Source: UBA5072 sp041737175
Lineage (GTDB): Bacteria; Bacteroidota; Bacteroidia; Bacteroidales; UBA10428
Direction of reading: 5' to 3'
Assembly (NCBI GenBank): GCA_041737175.1
Contig: JBGSSF010000021.1
Span: 1-64,000 of the forward strand
DNA: 64,000 nucleotides
Under the pieces are notes generated by a model. The model was not told the origin of the DNA. It saw only the letters and a list, made by a program, of their open reading frames with translations, and ran no database searches. This document shows positions 45,738 to 54,662 of the stretch, piece by piece; position 1 is the first letter of the stretch, and each line of letters opens with the position of its first letter. The translations under genes and the position numbers were made by a program.

Positions 45738-46793
45738 TTAAATATAAGTGATAGAGAGTACCATACTGGTAACAAGTTTATGGCCTTCAACATCTTTTGT
45801 AAAGTAAAAAGTATGCCGCGAAGAGGATAATGTAACGGGTGTCACACCCGATTCAAGTGGCGTCAGGTCATCATCCATTGTAACTACTACGCCGGGATCA
45901 GCAGCATATTCGATAGTAGTAGTGTTTGGAAGGAAAATATCTCTGTTTATTTGGGCAGTATAGGCCCCCTGCTGGCCAGGCACTTCAAGGAGATTTGTGG
46001 CCGGTGGTCCGTCGGAAAACTTGAAACTGGTGATTTGAGGATAGAACGCCGCTATGAGCTTATAAGTCTTTTTCTTGTTCAAGTATCCATATACATTAAT
46101 CAGATTTAAATTGGGTTTATCTGCTTCAATATCATACATTGTTATTTTGCTTAAATTAGAATACAGCGTGTCACCAACTCCGGTAGTAAGGACTGCTTGC
46201 ACAAAATTTGTCCTGAACCGCACCGGTCTTGTGTTCACCCGTGGTTCATATTTCCTGCTTAACCGGAATAAAAGGATGCTGTCCCCAATAATTTCTGCCT
46301 CGGGTGAATAGTCTTTTTCAACGTTGTAGATACCGAACATTTCAAGGGTATTTCCATCGTTACCAGGCCTGACATAGATAAGCCTGCTAATTGTGTCTGT
46401 GGCAAATTTTCCGGATATCTCATCAAAACTTGAAGCCACCATAACAACAGTAAAGGCACCTGATTGCGTATAGGAATAAAAAAAGTCCCTGCCGGTGTTA
46501 GGAGGAAGACCAATGTTATTTTTAGCAGAGTCCCTGAGGGTATAATCATGATCCTGGTCCCCTGTCCAAAAGCAAAAATACTCACCTGATCCTGTGTTGG
46601 TAAACTTCACATTGGCGAAAAGCTCAACAGTATCGGAAGGCAAAATAAAATCTGCAACCGGATCCTCAAATCTTTCAATTTCCTCCATGCATGCAGACAG
46701 AGGCATTACTATAAGGAATAATATTATTGTATTTCTCATATCTCGCATTTTGATCAAATTCATAATCAATAATTTGTTACTGTCTTTAATCAT
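45738..46793 (-). CDS. Surface glycan-binding-like lipoprotein (SusE/F position)
   Basis: The frame has 351 residues from the ATG at 46793, which overlaps the SusD stop as TGATG. ATGs at 46763, 46748 and 46739 are more natural for the lipoprotein leader (MRNTIILFLIVMPLSAC). After the Cys there is an Ig/PKD-like sandwich (VADFILPSDTVELFANVKFTN, AFTVVMVASSF), then an unassigned beta-rich region. No catalytic motif is seen. Genes right after susD often encode such surface glycan-binding proteins. I do not recognise a named family beyond the PKD-like domain; the function is inferred from gene order, lipidation and fold. Confidence 0.65.
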   Translation of the reverse strand: MIKDSNKLLIMNLIKMRDMRNTIILFLIVMPLSACMEEIERFEDPVADFILPSDTVELFANVKFTNTGSGEYFCFWTGDQDHDYTLRDSAKNNIGLPPNTGRDFFYSYTQSGAFTVVMVASSFDEISGKFATDTISRLIYVRPGNDGNTLEMFGIYNVEKDYSPEAEIIGDSILLFRLSRKYEPRVNTRPVRFRTNFVQAVLTTGVGDTLYSNLSKITMYDIEADKPNLNLINVYGYLNKKKTYKLIAAFYPQITSFKFSDGPPATNLLEVPGQQGAYTAQINRDIFLPNTTTIEYAADPGVVVTMDDDLTPLESGVTPVTLSSSRHTFYFTKDVEGHKLVTSMVLSITYI

Positions 46794-48508
46794 CAGTAAC
46801 CCGGGTTTTGCTGTATCACCCCATTGCTGAGAATGATTTCTTCTTTAGGTATCGGAAATATTTCATTCACATACCGGATAAACCTTCTTGCTCCATCTCC
46901 TTTCTTCTTGGCCATCACCTCTGAGGTTGCAAGCGACTGCATGGTGGCATATATGTCGCCTTGCCGCACCAGGTCAAAAAATCGTTCACATTCACCGGCA
47001 AGTTCCAGTCTTCTTTCTTTCCAAATGAGATCGCGCATCATTTCATAAGGCCCGGGGAGTTTCGGCCCAAGGTTAACCCTTGATCGTACCTGGTTCAGAA
47101 AGATAAGGGCTTCCGCAGGTCGACCTGATTCATTAAGTGCTTCAGCATATAACAACAAAACGTCGGCATACCTGAGAAGAACCGTATTCCTGCCCACGTA
47201 TCTGCTGCCACTGGCAGGACGTTTGGTAGAAATCACCCAATATTTGACAAAAATCAGGAAGGTCGGGCTTGCATTCTGACCCCCTACATTAACATCGGGG
47301 AAGTTATCTGGCGCAAGGGGCTCGTTATGGGAAAGGCATCCGTATATATCCCTCGGGTCATCGGTCATGGCCATATCAAGTGCCTGGGTAGGTACCAGTT
47401 TACATTCATTGTCAGAAGAATTGAAACCGCCATACATGGCCGGTAAGATTGACCCTGTCTCATAAGGCAGGTTATCACCGGTGCGGCGCTCTTTGTGCAT
47501 GATAAAAATTATTGATTCGGTGTTGGTTTCCGCATTCTGCAGTTCTATATCAAGAAAACAGGTGATAAAACTTGAATTCAACTGTTTGATATTAACCAGG
47601 TTAAATTGATTGCCATCGATATAGTATATGTCATTCAGGTTGTATGCAGCATTAGATAACAGATCATGGTATTGTGTATCAAGTTTCATCCTGCGGAAGA
47701 AACTGGTATCGATGCCTTCAGGAAAGAGTGTCCCGACAGTAAGATCATCACCTTTGATTAACCAGTCACCAATGTCGCAGGCCTGTGTCCAGGAATCTGA
47801 AGTTTGTCTGGGTACAGACCGGAATATAAGCACTTTCTCGAGCAACCCGGCTGCCGACCATTTTGTCATCTGCCCAAAATCCGTATTTACGGAAGTTTCT
47901 GATTTCATTGCGAAAATGGCTTCACGCAAGTCCTTTTCAATATAATTAAAAACCTCTTCCCTTGTTGATCTTGGGGTTGCCGGATCCCCAACATGATATG
48001 TTTCCGGCTGAATAGGCACTCCTCCAAAGGCTTGCACCAGCTTAAAATAAAAGAATGCTCTCATAAAAAGGGCTTGACCGTACATATGCCGGTAATCGCG
48101 CAGGAAATCTACCGTGTTGCCGGCATTCATAATGATTTCAACCCCGGGGGCTGCCTTGATAACACGGTTTGCCCTGAAAATACCCTGGTAATTAAGTTTA
48201 TACCATGACCTCACATATTTATTATCAGGTGTAACTGAAAAGGTTTCTACCTGCATGGCATCCACATCACTTTCATCCCTCCATGCAAAGTTATCGCTGG
48301 GCAGATCCCCCAGAACTGCCATGGCCTGCTCAAATTCTCTGTTTTGCCAAATGTCATAGATGGAGGTCACGCCGGCCGCAAGTTCATTCATATTTCTAAA
48401 AAAGGCATCCTCATTCACACCACCGATGGGCTCATCATTAAGGTATTCGGAGCACCCTGCAAACAAAATGGATAACAGCAGAACCCAGGCCAAATTATTT
48501 CGATCCAT
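46793..48508 (-). CDS. SusD/RagB-family outer-membrane lipoprotein
   Basis: This 571-residue lipoprotein has the lipobox LFAGCSEY. SusD features include GQALFMRAFFYFKLVQAFGGVP, then VLLRYADVLLLYAEALN, IFLNQVRSRVNLG, WKERRLELAGECERFFDLVRQ and a final IQQNPGY. It should cap the SusC transporter encoded 20 bases upstream and bind the PUL's oligosaccharide, probably a galactan fragment. Its stop codon overlaps the first ATG of the next lipoprotein gene, which suggests translational coupling. Confidence 0.95.
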   Translation of the reverse strand: MDRNNLAWVLLLSILFAGCSEYLNDEPIGGVNEDAFFRNMNELAAGVTSIYDIWQNREFEQAMAVLGDLPSDNFAWRDESDVDAMQVETFSVTPDNKYVRSWYKLNYQGIFRANRVIKAAPGVEIIMNAGNTVDFLRDYRHMYGQALFMRAFFYFKLVQAFGGVPIQPETYHVGDPATPRSTREEVFNYIEKDLREAIFAMKSETSVNTDFGQMTKWSAAGLLEKVLIFRSVPRQTSDSWTQACDIGDWLIKGDDLTVGTLFPEGIDTSFFRRMKLDTQYHDLLSNAAYNLNDIYYIDGNQFNLVNIKQLNSSFITCFLDIELQNAETNTESIIFIMHKERRTGDNLPYETGSILPAMYGGFNSSDNECKLVPTQALDMAMTDDPRDIYGCLSHNEPLAPDNFPDVNVGGQNASPTFLIFVKYWVISTKRPASGSRYVGRNTVLLRYADVLLLYAEALNESGRPAEALIFLNQVRSRVNLGPKLPGPYEMMRDLIWKERRLELAGECERFFDLVRQGDIYATMQSLATSEVMAKKKGDGARRFIRYVNEIFPIPKEEIILSNGVIQQNPGY

Positions 48509-48528
48509 AATGCGGTAATTATATAATG

Positions 48529-51500
48529 TTAAAAACCAATAATAAAACCAAATGAATACAAACGGGGAACAGGGTAATTCCCTCTGTCAACACCAAAGAA
48601 AAGATTGTTGGAAGTATTGGCAATATCTTTTCCAATCTCCGGGTCCAGACCGCTGTATTTTGTGAAAGTCAGCAAATTATATGCGCTTATAAAGGCCCTC
48701 ATGCTATTTAATCTGACTTTTTGAATTATTTTTTGCGGAAAAGTATAGCCTAATTGAACATTCTTTAACCGGAGGTATGAGCCATCCTCAAGGTAAAAGT
48801 CCGATACCCTGTAATTATTATTGAAGTCATTCGGCTTGATTGCAGGATAAGGCCGGTCCTGATGATCGGGAGTCCAGGATGATCCTGCCAGGCCGCTTAC
48901 CGGATTGATGGGCTTGCCTCCATATGATTCTGCATAAAAATGATTGGTATAAAAACGCGTAACATTGAAAATCTCATTCCCGTATGAACCCTGGAAAGTC
49001 AGGCTCAAATCAAAACCCTGGTATTCAAAATCCAATGAAAATCCATACAGGAAATCGGGATGCGGAGATCCCAATATGGTCATATCATTGTTGTCAATTT
49101 TACCGTCACAGTTCAGGTCCCTGAATTTAAAATCCCCGGCCTGCGGCATATTGATTCCCTCTTTGGTATTGTATCCCTGAGGTGTATATTTAATAAAAGG
49201 TTCCTCTTCCGTTGAAAAAATACCATCGGTTTTAAACCCGTAGAACTGACCGATTGGATATCCCGGTGCGGTGTATGTGAGGTAGCCGAGATAATTGCTG
49301 ATATAATAATCATCGATCTTTCCGCCATAAACAGGTTCGTTGCGTTCCCCAAGTTTAATGACCTTGTTCACAAATTTGATGAAATTCCCTGATGCTTTAA
49401 TATTGACTTTGCCCAGACTTTGTTTGTAGGAACCTGTAAACTCCATCCCCGAGTTCCTCACCTGGCCAGTATTTTGCCATGGCCCGTTGGTTCCTTCACC
49501 TGTTCCTACAGAGTATGGCAGAGGAACCTGCAGCAACATATCACTGGTATTTTTTACGAAGAAATCAAATGAAGTGGCCAGGCGGTTATTAAACAGGTTC
49601 AGGTCAATCCCGGCATTGGCGGTTTTGGTTTTTTCCCACATGATATCCGGGTTACCATAGCCGGACATCGACCAACCCATGTCGAGCACGGGTATTCTCC
49701 CGAAAAGATAATAGCCAAGCGGTTTAACCATATCATAATTTGAATACTCCTGAATGCGGTTGTTACCCAACAATCCATAGCTACCCCTAATCTTTAGCAG
49801 GGACAGCCAGTCAAGGCCGAAGTTTTTCATAAACGGCTCTTTTGATATTGACCATCCGGCAGAAACTGAAGGGAAAAATCCCCATCTCCTTGATTCAGAA
49901 AAGAAAGAAGAACCATCACCCCGGGCATTTAACTGAAGGTTGTACTTGTCACTAAAATCATAAATGACCCTCCCGACAAAACTCATTGTGGTATAAAGCT
50001 TTGCCCATTCATTGGTATATTCAATGTTATTACCTGCATTAAGGTATTGCAATGGTTCACTATCTGAGATATAACCGTATTTTTTGGAATCGGTTTCCTT
50101 GAAGAATTGCCCCTCAATAGAGAAAACGCCTGTAAAGTCAATGTTATGCAACCCGGCAAACTTTTTTGAAGCATGCAAAATATTTTCCCATGACCAACGA
50201 TACGCCTGATTATTCTTAATCTGTTTGGTTATGTTGTTTTTATCCCAACTGTTAAATAAATAGAGAAAGCTTTTGGGCGACTTGTAAAAATAGTTCCCCT
50301 CCCAGAAATTTGCGTACACATTAACCCTTGAATTGATCGATATGGCATCAACCGGAGTATAGATAAGATTTAACAGTCCGGTGAGGTTATTTGTATTTTC
50401 CTTGTTATCAATGGAATGAAGTTTAGCATATAAAGTCCCCCATATATAGGAGGGCCCGAGAACAACACTGTCGGGCTTATCAACATTGTCATACAGAGCC
50501 TCGTGAATTCTGTCAACAGGGGGTTGACGAAGTACCTGTTGAAAAATGTTGTCCTTACCTTCAAATGTAGGGATGCGGCTTGAATTTGCAAAATTCAGGT
50601 TCGTGAGCAGGGTGACTTTATTATTTAAATGATTGTCAATATTCAACCTGAAGGTAGTTTGCCTGAAAGACGACTTTTTCACTATACCATCGTCGCTGGT
50701 ATTTGTTATGCTCATAAGGTATTTCGTTTTTTCACTGCCCCCGGAAATGGTAATATTATATTTCTGGTTGGCGCCATACCTGTTGGTTACTTCATCAAAC
50801 CAATCACCCACAGCATATTTTGTGGTAAAATACTTGGTATGGTCTTCATACGGGGATCCCTGGTAATAGATTTTTCTGGTTGCAAGCCATTCAGATTGAT
50901 CCATCAGGTTATATGACTTCCAGAATTCACTAAAGCTGAAGTTGGCAGTGAAATCCACCCTGATTTTACCGGTGTCACCCTGTTTGGTTGTTATTAATAT
51001 TACACCATTGGCGCCCCTTGATCCATATATGGCACACGAAGCTGCGTCTTTTAAAATGGTGATATCTTTCACATCATCCATGCTGAGAAACCGGATATCT
51101 TCCAACGGCATCCCGTCAACAACATACAGTGGTTCGGAATTGTTGATGGTACCCATGCCCCTGATGTTTACCGTGGTGGATGAGCCGGGCGAACCGGAAT
51201 TCTGAATTATCTGTATGCCTGATGCCCGGCCTTGCAGGGCCTGTGCTACAGATAGCACCGGCATAAGATTCATATTTTTTGTGTCGACGGTTGATATCGC
51301 TCCGGTTAGGTCAACTTTTTTCTGGGTGCCATAACCAACAACAACGACCTGCTCCAGTTCTGTTGCGCTGATAACCAGGGAGACATTAATCGTTGTCTGT
51401 TCCCCCACCACTATTTCGAATGGTTCATAACTCACAAAGGAAAAAACAATTACATCTGATTTGCTGGATACAGTAAGGGAATAATTCCCGTTTTCATCTG

Positions 51501-51714
51501 TGATTGTGCCGGTGGTTGTATTTTTAATAAATACTGTGACTCCCAACATGGCTTCACCAGTACTCGCGTCAATAACCTTTCCGCTTATTTCAATTTTCTG
51601 TTTATGCCACGATTTGGCCGGCTCTGTTATGGCAAAGGATATTCCTTCAGCCAGGTAAAATAATCCGGTAAATAGGAATAAACATATATGAAGTAACCTG
51701 GTAAATCTAATCAT
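48529..51714 (-). CDS. SusC/RagA-family TonB-dependent receptor without STN
   Basis: The start at 51714 (MIRFTRLLHICLFLFTGLFY) gives a normal signal peptide and 1061 residues; an ATG at 51747 would add 11. A carboxypeptidase-like domain (EISGKVIDASTGEAMLGV), the VVVVGYGTQKK segment and the plug (ITILKDAASCAIYGSRGANG) precede the outer-membrane barrel. There is no STN domain, which agrees with regulation by the divergent HTCS and not by sigma/FecR. It imports oligosaccharides with TonB energy. A perfect 16-base stem-loop lies between this gene and the upstream T9SS gene. Confidence 0.95.
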   Translation of the reverse strand: MIRFTRLLHICLFLFTGLFYLAEGISFAITEPAKSWHKQKIEISGKVIDASTGEAMLGVTVFIKNTTTGTITDENGNYSLTVSSKSDVIVFSFVSYEPFEIVVGEQTTINVSLVISATELEQVVVVGYGTQKKVDLTGAISTVDTKNMNLMPVLSVAQALQGRASGIQIIQNSGSPGSSTTVNIRGMGTINNSEPLYVVDGMPLEDIRFLSMDDVKDITILKDAASCAIYGSRGANGVILITTKQGDTGKIRVDFTANFSFSEFWKSYNLMDQSEWLATRKIYYQGSPYEDHTKYFTTKYAVGDWFDEVTNRYGANQKYNITISGGSEKTKYLMSITNTSDDGIVKKSSFRQTTFRLNIDNHLNNKVTLLTNLNFANSSRIPTFEGKDNIFQQVLRQPPVDRIHEALYDNVDKPDSVVLGPSYIWGTLYAKLHSIDNKENTNNLTGLLNLIYTPVDAISINSRVNVYANFWEGNYFYKSPKSFLYLFNSWDKNNITKQIKNNQAYRWSWENILHASKKFAGLHNIDFTGVFSIEGQFFKETDSKKYGYISDSEPLQYLNAGNNIEYTNEWAKLYTTMSFVGRVIYDFSDKYNLQLNARGDGSSFFSESRRWGFFPSVSAGWSISKEPFMKNFGLDWLSLLKIRGSYGLLGNNRIQEYSNYDMVKPLGYYLFGRIPVLDMGWSMSGYGNPDIMWEKTKTANAGIDLNLFNNRLATSFDFFVKNTSDMLLQVPLPYSVGTGEGTNGPWQNTGQVRNSGMEFTGSYKQSLGKVNIKASGNFIKFVNKVIKLGERNEPVYGGKIDDYYISNYLGYLTYTAPGYPIGQFYGFKTDGIFSTEEEPFIKYTPQGYNTKEGINMPQAGDFKFRDLNCDGKIDNNDMTILGSPHPDFLYGFSLDFEYQGFDLSLTFQGSYGNEIFNVTRFYTNHFYAESYGGKPINPVSGLAGSSWTPDHQDRPYPAIKPNDFNNNYRVSDFYLEDGSYLRLKNVQLGYTFPQKIIQKVRLNSMRAFISAYNLLTFTKYSGLDPEIGKDIANTSNNLFFGVDRGNYPVPRLYSFGFIIGF

Positions 51715-51766
51715 AATAGAAAGAATTAATACCCTCGGATGAACCAACTAAGCAATTGAATATCTG

Positions 51767-51800
51767 AATACCAGGAAAGCACAAGTGCTTTCCTGGTATT
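51767..51800 (-). repeat. Perfect 16-base stem-loop upstream of SusC
   Basis: AATACCAGGAAAGCAC (51767-51782) and GTGCTTTCCTGGTATT (51785-51800) are perfectly complementary around AA. It starts 14 bases after the stop of the ELWxxDGT gene and ends 53 bases before the SusC start. No U-run follows on either strand, so it is more likely an RNA processing or stability element, or a partial terminator, than a full terminator. Confidence 0.6.
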
Positions 51801-51813
51801 ATCAGGTAGAACT

Positions 51814-54432
51814 TTATTTGCGAAGGATCACTTTGTATGTTTCTACCTTATTTGCGGTTCGCACTTTAACCAGGTACAAACCATTTTCGCAACCAGTGAG
51901 ATCGATGTTGTATTCAGGGCTTCTGATAATCTTTGAGTTCACTGATTTACCGGTAATGTCTAAGACATCTACAGCAACAATCGGCTGTTCATGGTTTAGC
52001 CGGATATGGAGCAATCCCCGGGTAGGATTCGGATAAACAGAAACCGGCATGAATGACCTGTCAACTAAACCCACAGGAGGTTCTTTATACAGACCGATCT
52101 TCATAAAACCTCCCACAACCAGGCCATAATCGCCTGATTTTGATGTCCAGGAGACATTAAATGTGGTGTCTGAACCCTTTGCGTAATTGATGATCGTATC
52201 CATTATGATAAACTGATCCTGGATATCAAGGTCCATAGATTTTCCGGGATAAGCAAATGTGAGCGGCCTCGATTGAACCCATTGCTGACCTGATATGATG
52301 AACCGCAAATGATATTTACCGGATTCAAGCGGGAAACTATACGTCAAATGGTTATCTGCAAGGGTGTTTGTCCAGAGGAAGTTTGTCCACCGGTCGGCAT
52401 CCCACCAGCATTGACCGCCAACATCCCCCGATTTGCCCCATTTCACAATTGAAGCATCAGGCAGGGTGTCATTTTGATAAAACTGGTCGGTTTTTGTCTG
52501 CAAGGCTCCCAGTGCTTCGTACTTCGGATCCAGTGTGGCGGGACTGAAGTCTCCAATGCGGACATAAAATAGCAGGGAATCTTCATAGGCCGGTTCAGTT
52601 CTCCAGGCTGCTGATATCTTTATTGTATCCAATGTGCTTTCAGGATTCAGGAAGGTGCAATTAACCGAGAGTGTCTGTTTCCAGGCTTCCGGATCGGTGG
52701 TTCCGACAAGGACTTTTACAATTGTATCCAAATCGGCCTGAAAATCTGTTCTGTATAACCGTTTCAGATTAGCAAAAGCATCTGCCCCTCCCAGTGAGAT
52801 CTTCCAGTCACCTGCAATAGAGAAATTAACATAAGGGGCATCGCTGCTGATCCCTTCAGGATTGATAAATTTCACCCTGAAAGTTGCCGTATCTGCCTTA
52901 GATTCATCGAGTGCGGATATTAATGTGGAAGACACGTTGAAGACCGGCTCATAGATGTACTTAAACAGGCTCTTGTATGTACCTGTAGTGAAATACAACG
53001 CACCGTTCAACCCGGTAAGGTCGAAAGGATTGGTGCTTCCAGGTCCCATGTCCCCTATTGGGGCAGCTTTTTTATCCAGGCCGGTTACCACCCACAATTC
53101 TTTGTCCCAATGCGGAGCTATGAAGTACATCAAAGTGTCTTTACCTTCACTTGTTTTTACAGTGGTACACTGTTCAAGCCAGGAGTCCCCGCTTCCGGGA
53201 GCAATGTCATAAAACAAACTCGGCCCACTTGTGGGTGTCATATACTGCAGTTCGGAACCTGCGCCACTCGCACCTTCGCTAGCCATGAGGAAAAGCGCCC
53301 CCTTGTACTCTGCCCACCATTGCGGCCAGCTAGGCTCTGCACCCGGATTAATATCTTTAACCAGGGTAGTGCCAGCCAATCCCTTGAAATTGGTGGTATG
53401 AATTTCCACATAAGTGCCTGTGCCATCATCGGCCCTGAAATAAAACTTTCCGTTGTATGTAATAGGCCATGCATACTGCGTTCCAAGGCCATTCCCGTCT
53501 GCGCCCTTCGCGGCATTTAAATCACCAAGAAAAGTAACATTTACGCCATCGGTAAACCATATCTCCTCCCCAATATGCTCGACAAATTCACCTGGTGTGG
53601 TTGAATATTTTTTAGGGGTCGTCTGCCTGAATACTATTAAGGAATCCTTGTAATTCGCGATCCATTGCAGATTACCGCCAATGGTAAAACCGGCCGGCAT
53701 ACCGGGGGCGGGTATATCCATAATATCCTTAACCAGGCGGGCGCTGAGGGCAGCGGTATCCGCCTTGTATAATTCAACACCGAAGGTATCGGATTTAGCT
53801 GCAAAATAAACCTGTGTATTCTTGAACGGGATCAGGAATCCGTAATAGGAATCACCGGCCAGCATGGGCTCAATCTTTCCGAGAAGCTTCAATTTTTGTG
53901 CATTGCAATCATATAAATAAAGCCATGACTCGTTGTCGAGCACGCTGTTCTCATCCTGCGCGGCAAATACAACGAGGTCTAGAGTTTCACCCATAGCAGT
54001 GAGGTTCAGAGGATTAGAACTCTCGGCTCCCACATAAATGTCAGACGCCAACTGAGTTCCTGCTTCAGTACCATCAGATACCCAGAGTTCGGTTCCATTA
54101 GCTGCGGTGGTAGCGGAAAAGTAAACCTTACCGCCGGCAGCACATAAATATTTTGGATCACTGCCATTGGTACCGGAATTAATATCCTTTACCATTTTGG
54201 TTCCGGCCACGGTACCGTCGGTAATCCATAATTCTTCGCCATTTACGGCATCATTGGCCGTAAAGAATATTTTATCCCCAACTACCACCATATTCTTTTT
54301 AGCGGTATTTCCCTTAGCATCGATGGTAGTTTCAATACCATCACCGGTAAGGTTAACCATGCCCTTAGGAAGTGTTTGCGCAAAGAGCATAGCGGGCATA
54401 AGCAACCCGATAATAAAGTAGAATTTTCTCAT
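51814..54432 (-). CDS. T9SS-secreted ELWxxDGT-repeat beta-propeller protein
   Basis: This 872-residue protein has a signal peptide (to about LFAQTLP). Residues about 40-480 hold repeated motifs such as ELWITDGTVAGT, ELWVSDGTEAGT and EIWFTDG, the ELWxxDGT repeat of a propeller-like fold. A middle region (about 500-760) has two sandwich-like segments with no family I can name. The C-terminal T9SS sorting domain begins at VYPNPTRGLLHIRL and ends YKVILRK. It is the first gene of the minus-strand PUL, 230 bases from the divergent HTCS gene. The function is unknown; a surface adhesin or glycan-binding protein is plausible. No catalytic residues are identifiable. Confidence 0.8.
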   Translation of the reverse strand: MRKFYFIIGLLMPAMLFAQTLPKGMVNLTGDGIETTIDAKGNTAKKNMVVVGDKIFFTANDAVNGEELWITDGTVAGTKMVKDINSGTNGSDPKYLCAAGGKVYFSATTAANGTELWVSDGTEAGTQLASDIYVGAESSNPLNLTAMGETLDLVVFAAQDENSVLDNESWLYLYDCNAQKLKLLGKIEPMLAGDSYYGFLIPFKNTQVYFAAKSDTFGVELYKADTAALSARLVKDIMDIPAPGMPAGFTIGGNLQWIANYKDSLIVFRQTTPKKYSTTPGEFVEHIGEEIWFTDGVNVTFLGDLNAAKGADGNGLGTQYAWPITYNGKFYFRADDGTGTYVEIHTTNFKGLAGTTLVKDINPGAEPSWPQWWAEYKGALFLMASEGASGAGSELQYMTPTSGPSLFYDIAPGSGDSWLEQCTTVKTSEGKDTLMYFIAPHWDKELWVVTGLDKKAAPIGDMGPGSTNPFDLTGLNGALYFTTGTYKSLFKYIYEPVFNVSSTLISALDESKADTATFRVKFINPEGISSDAPYVNFSIAGDWKISLGGADAFANLKRLYRTDFQADLDTIVKVLVGTTDPEAWKQTLSVNCTFLNPESTLDTIKISAAWRTEPAYEDSLLFYVRIGDFSPATLDPKYEALGALQTKTDQFYQNDTLPDASIVKWGKSGDVGGQCWWDADRWTNFLWTNTLADNHLTYSFPLESGKYHLRFIISGQQWVQSRPLTFAYPGKSMDLDIQDQFIIMDTIINYAKGSDTTFNVSWTSKSGDYGLVVGGFMKIGLYKEPPVGLVDRSFMPVSVYPNPTRGLLHIRLNHEQPIVAVDVLDITGKSVNSKIIRSPEYNIDLTGCENGLYLVKVRTANKVETYKVILRK

Positions 54433-54662
54433 AAGCTTTAAAATTTAATTAGTAGATTGTATAAAAATTTTTAAGATTAATGACCCTTTTTCTGGCAGAC
54501 TTTATATTAATAATTCAACATGAATTTACTGAATACCAACAGGAAGCTCTATGACATTTAATTCTGTTTTTAGGGTGAATTATTCAAATCAATGTCTAAC
54601 TTTAGATTTCTGAAATTGTTTTTTTGAGGATTTTCACAATTGTTATTGAGGAGATGTCAATA
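54433..54662. promoter_or_regulatory. Divergent promoter region between the PUL and its HTCS regulator
   Basis: This 230-base AT-rich gap separates the minus-strand PUL from the plus-strand HTCS gene. It should hold both promoters and the HTCS binding site. A near match to the -7 box, TAACTTTA, lies at 54598-54605 on the plus strand. I could not define a symmetric operator. GAGGAG at 54648-54653 sits upstream of the HTCS start. Confidence 0.4.
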
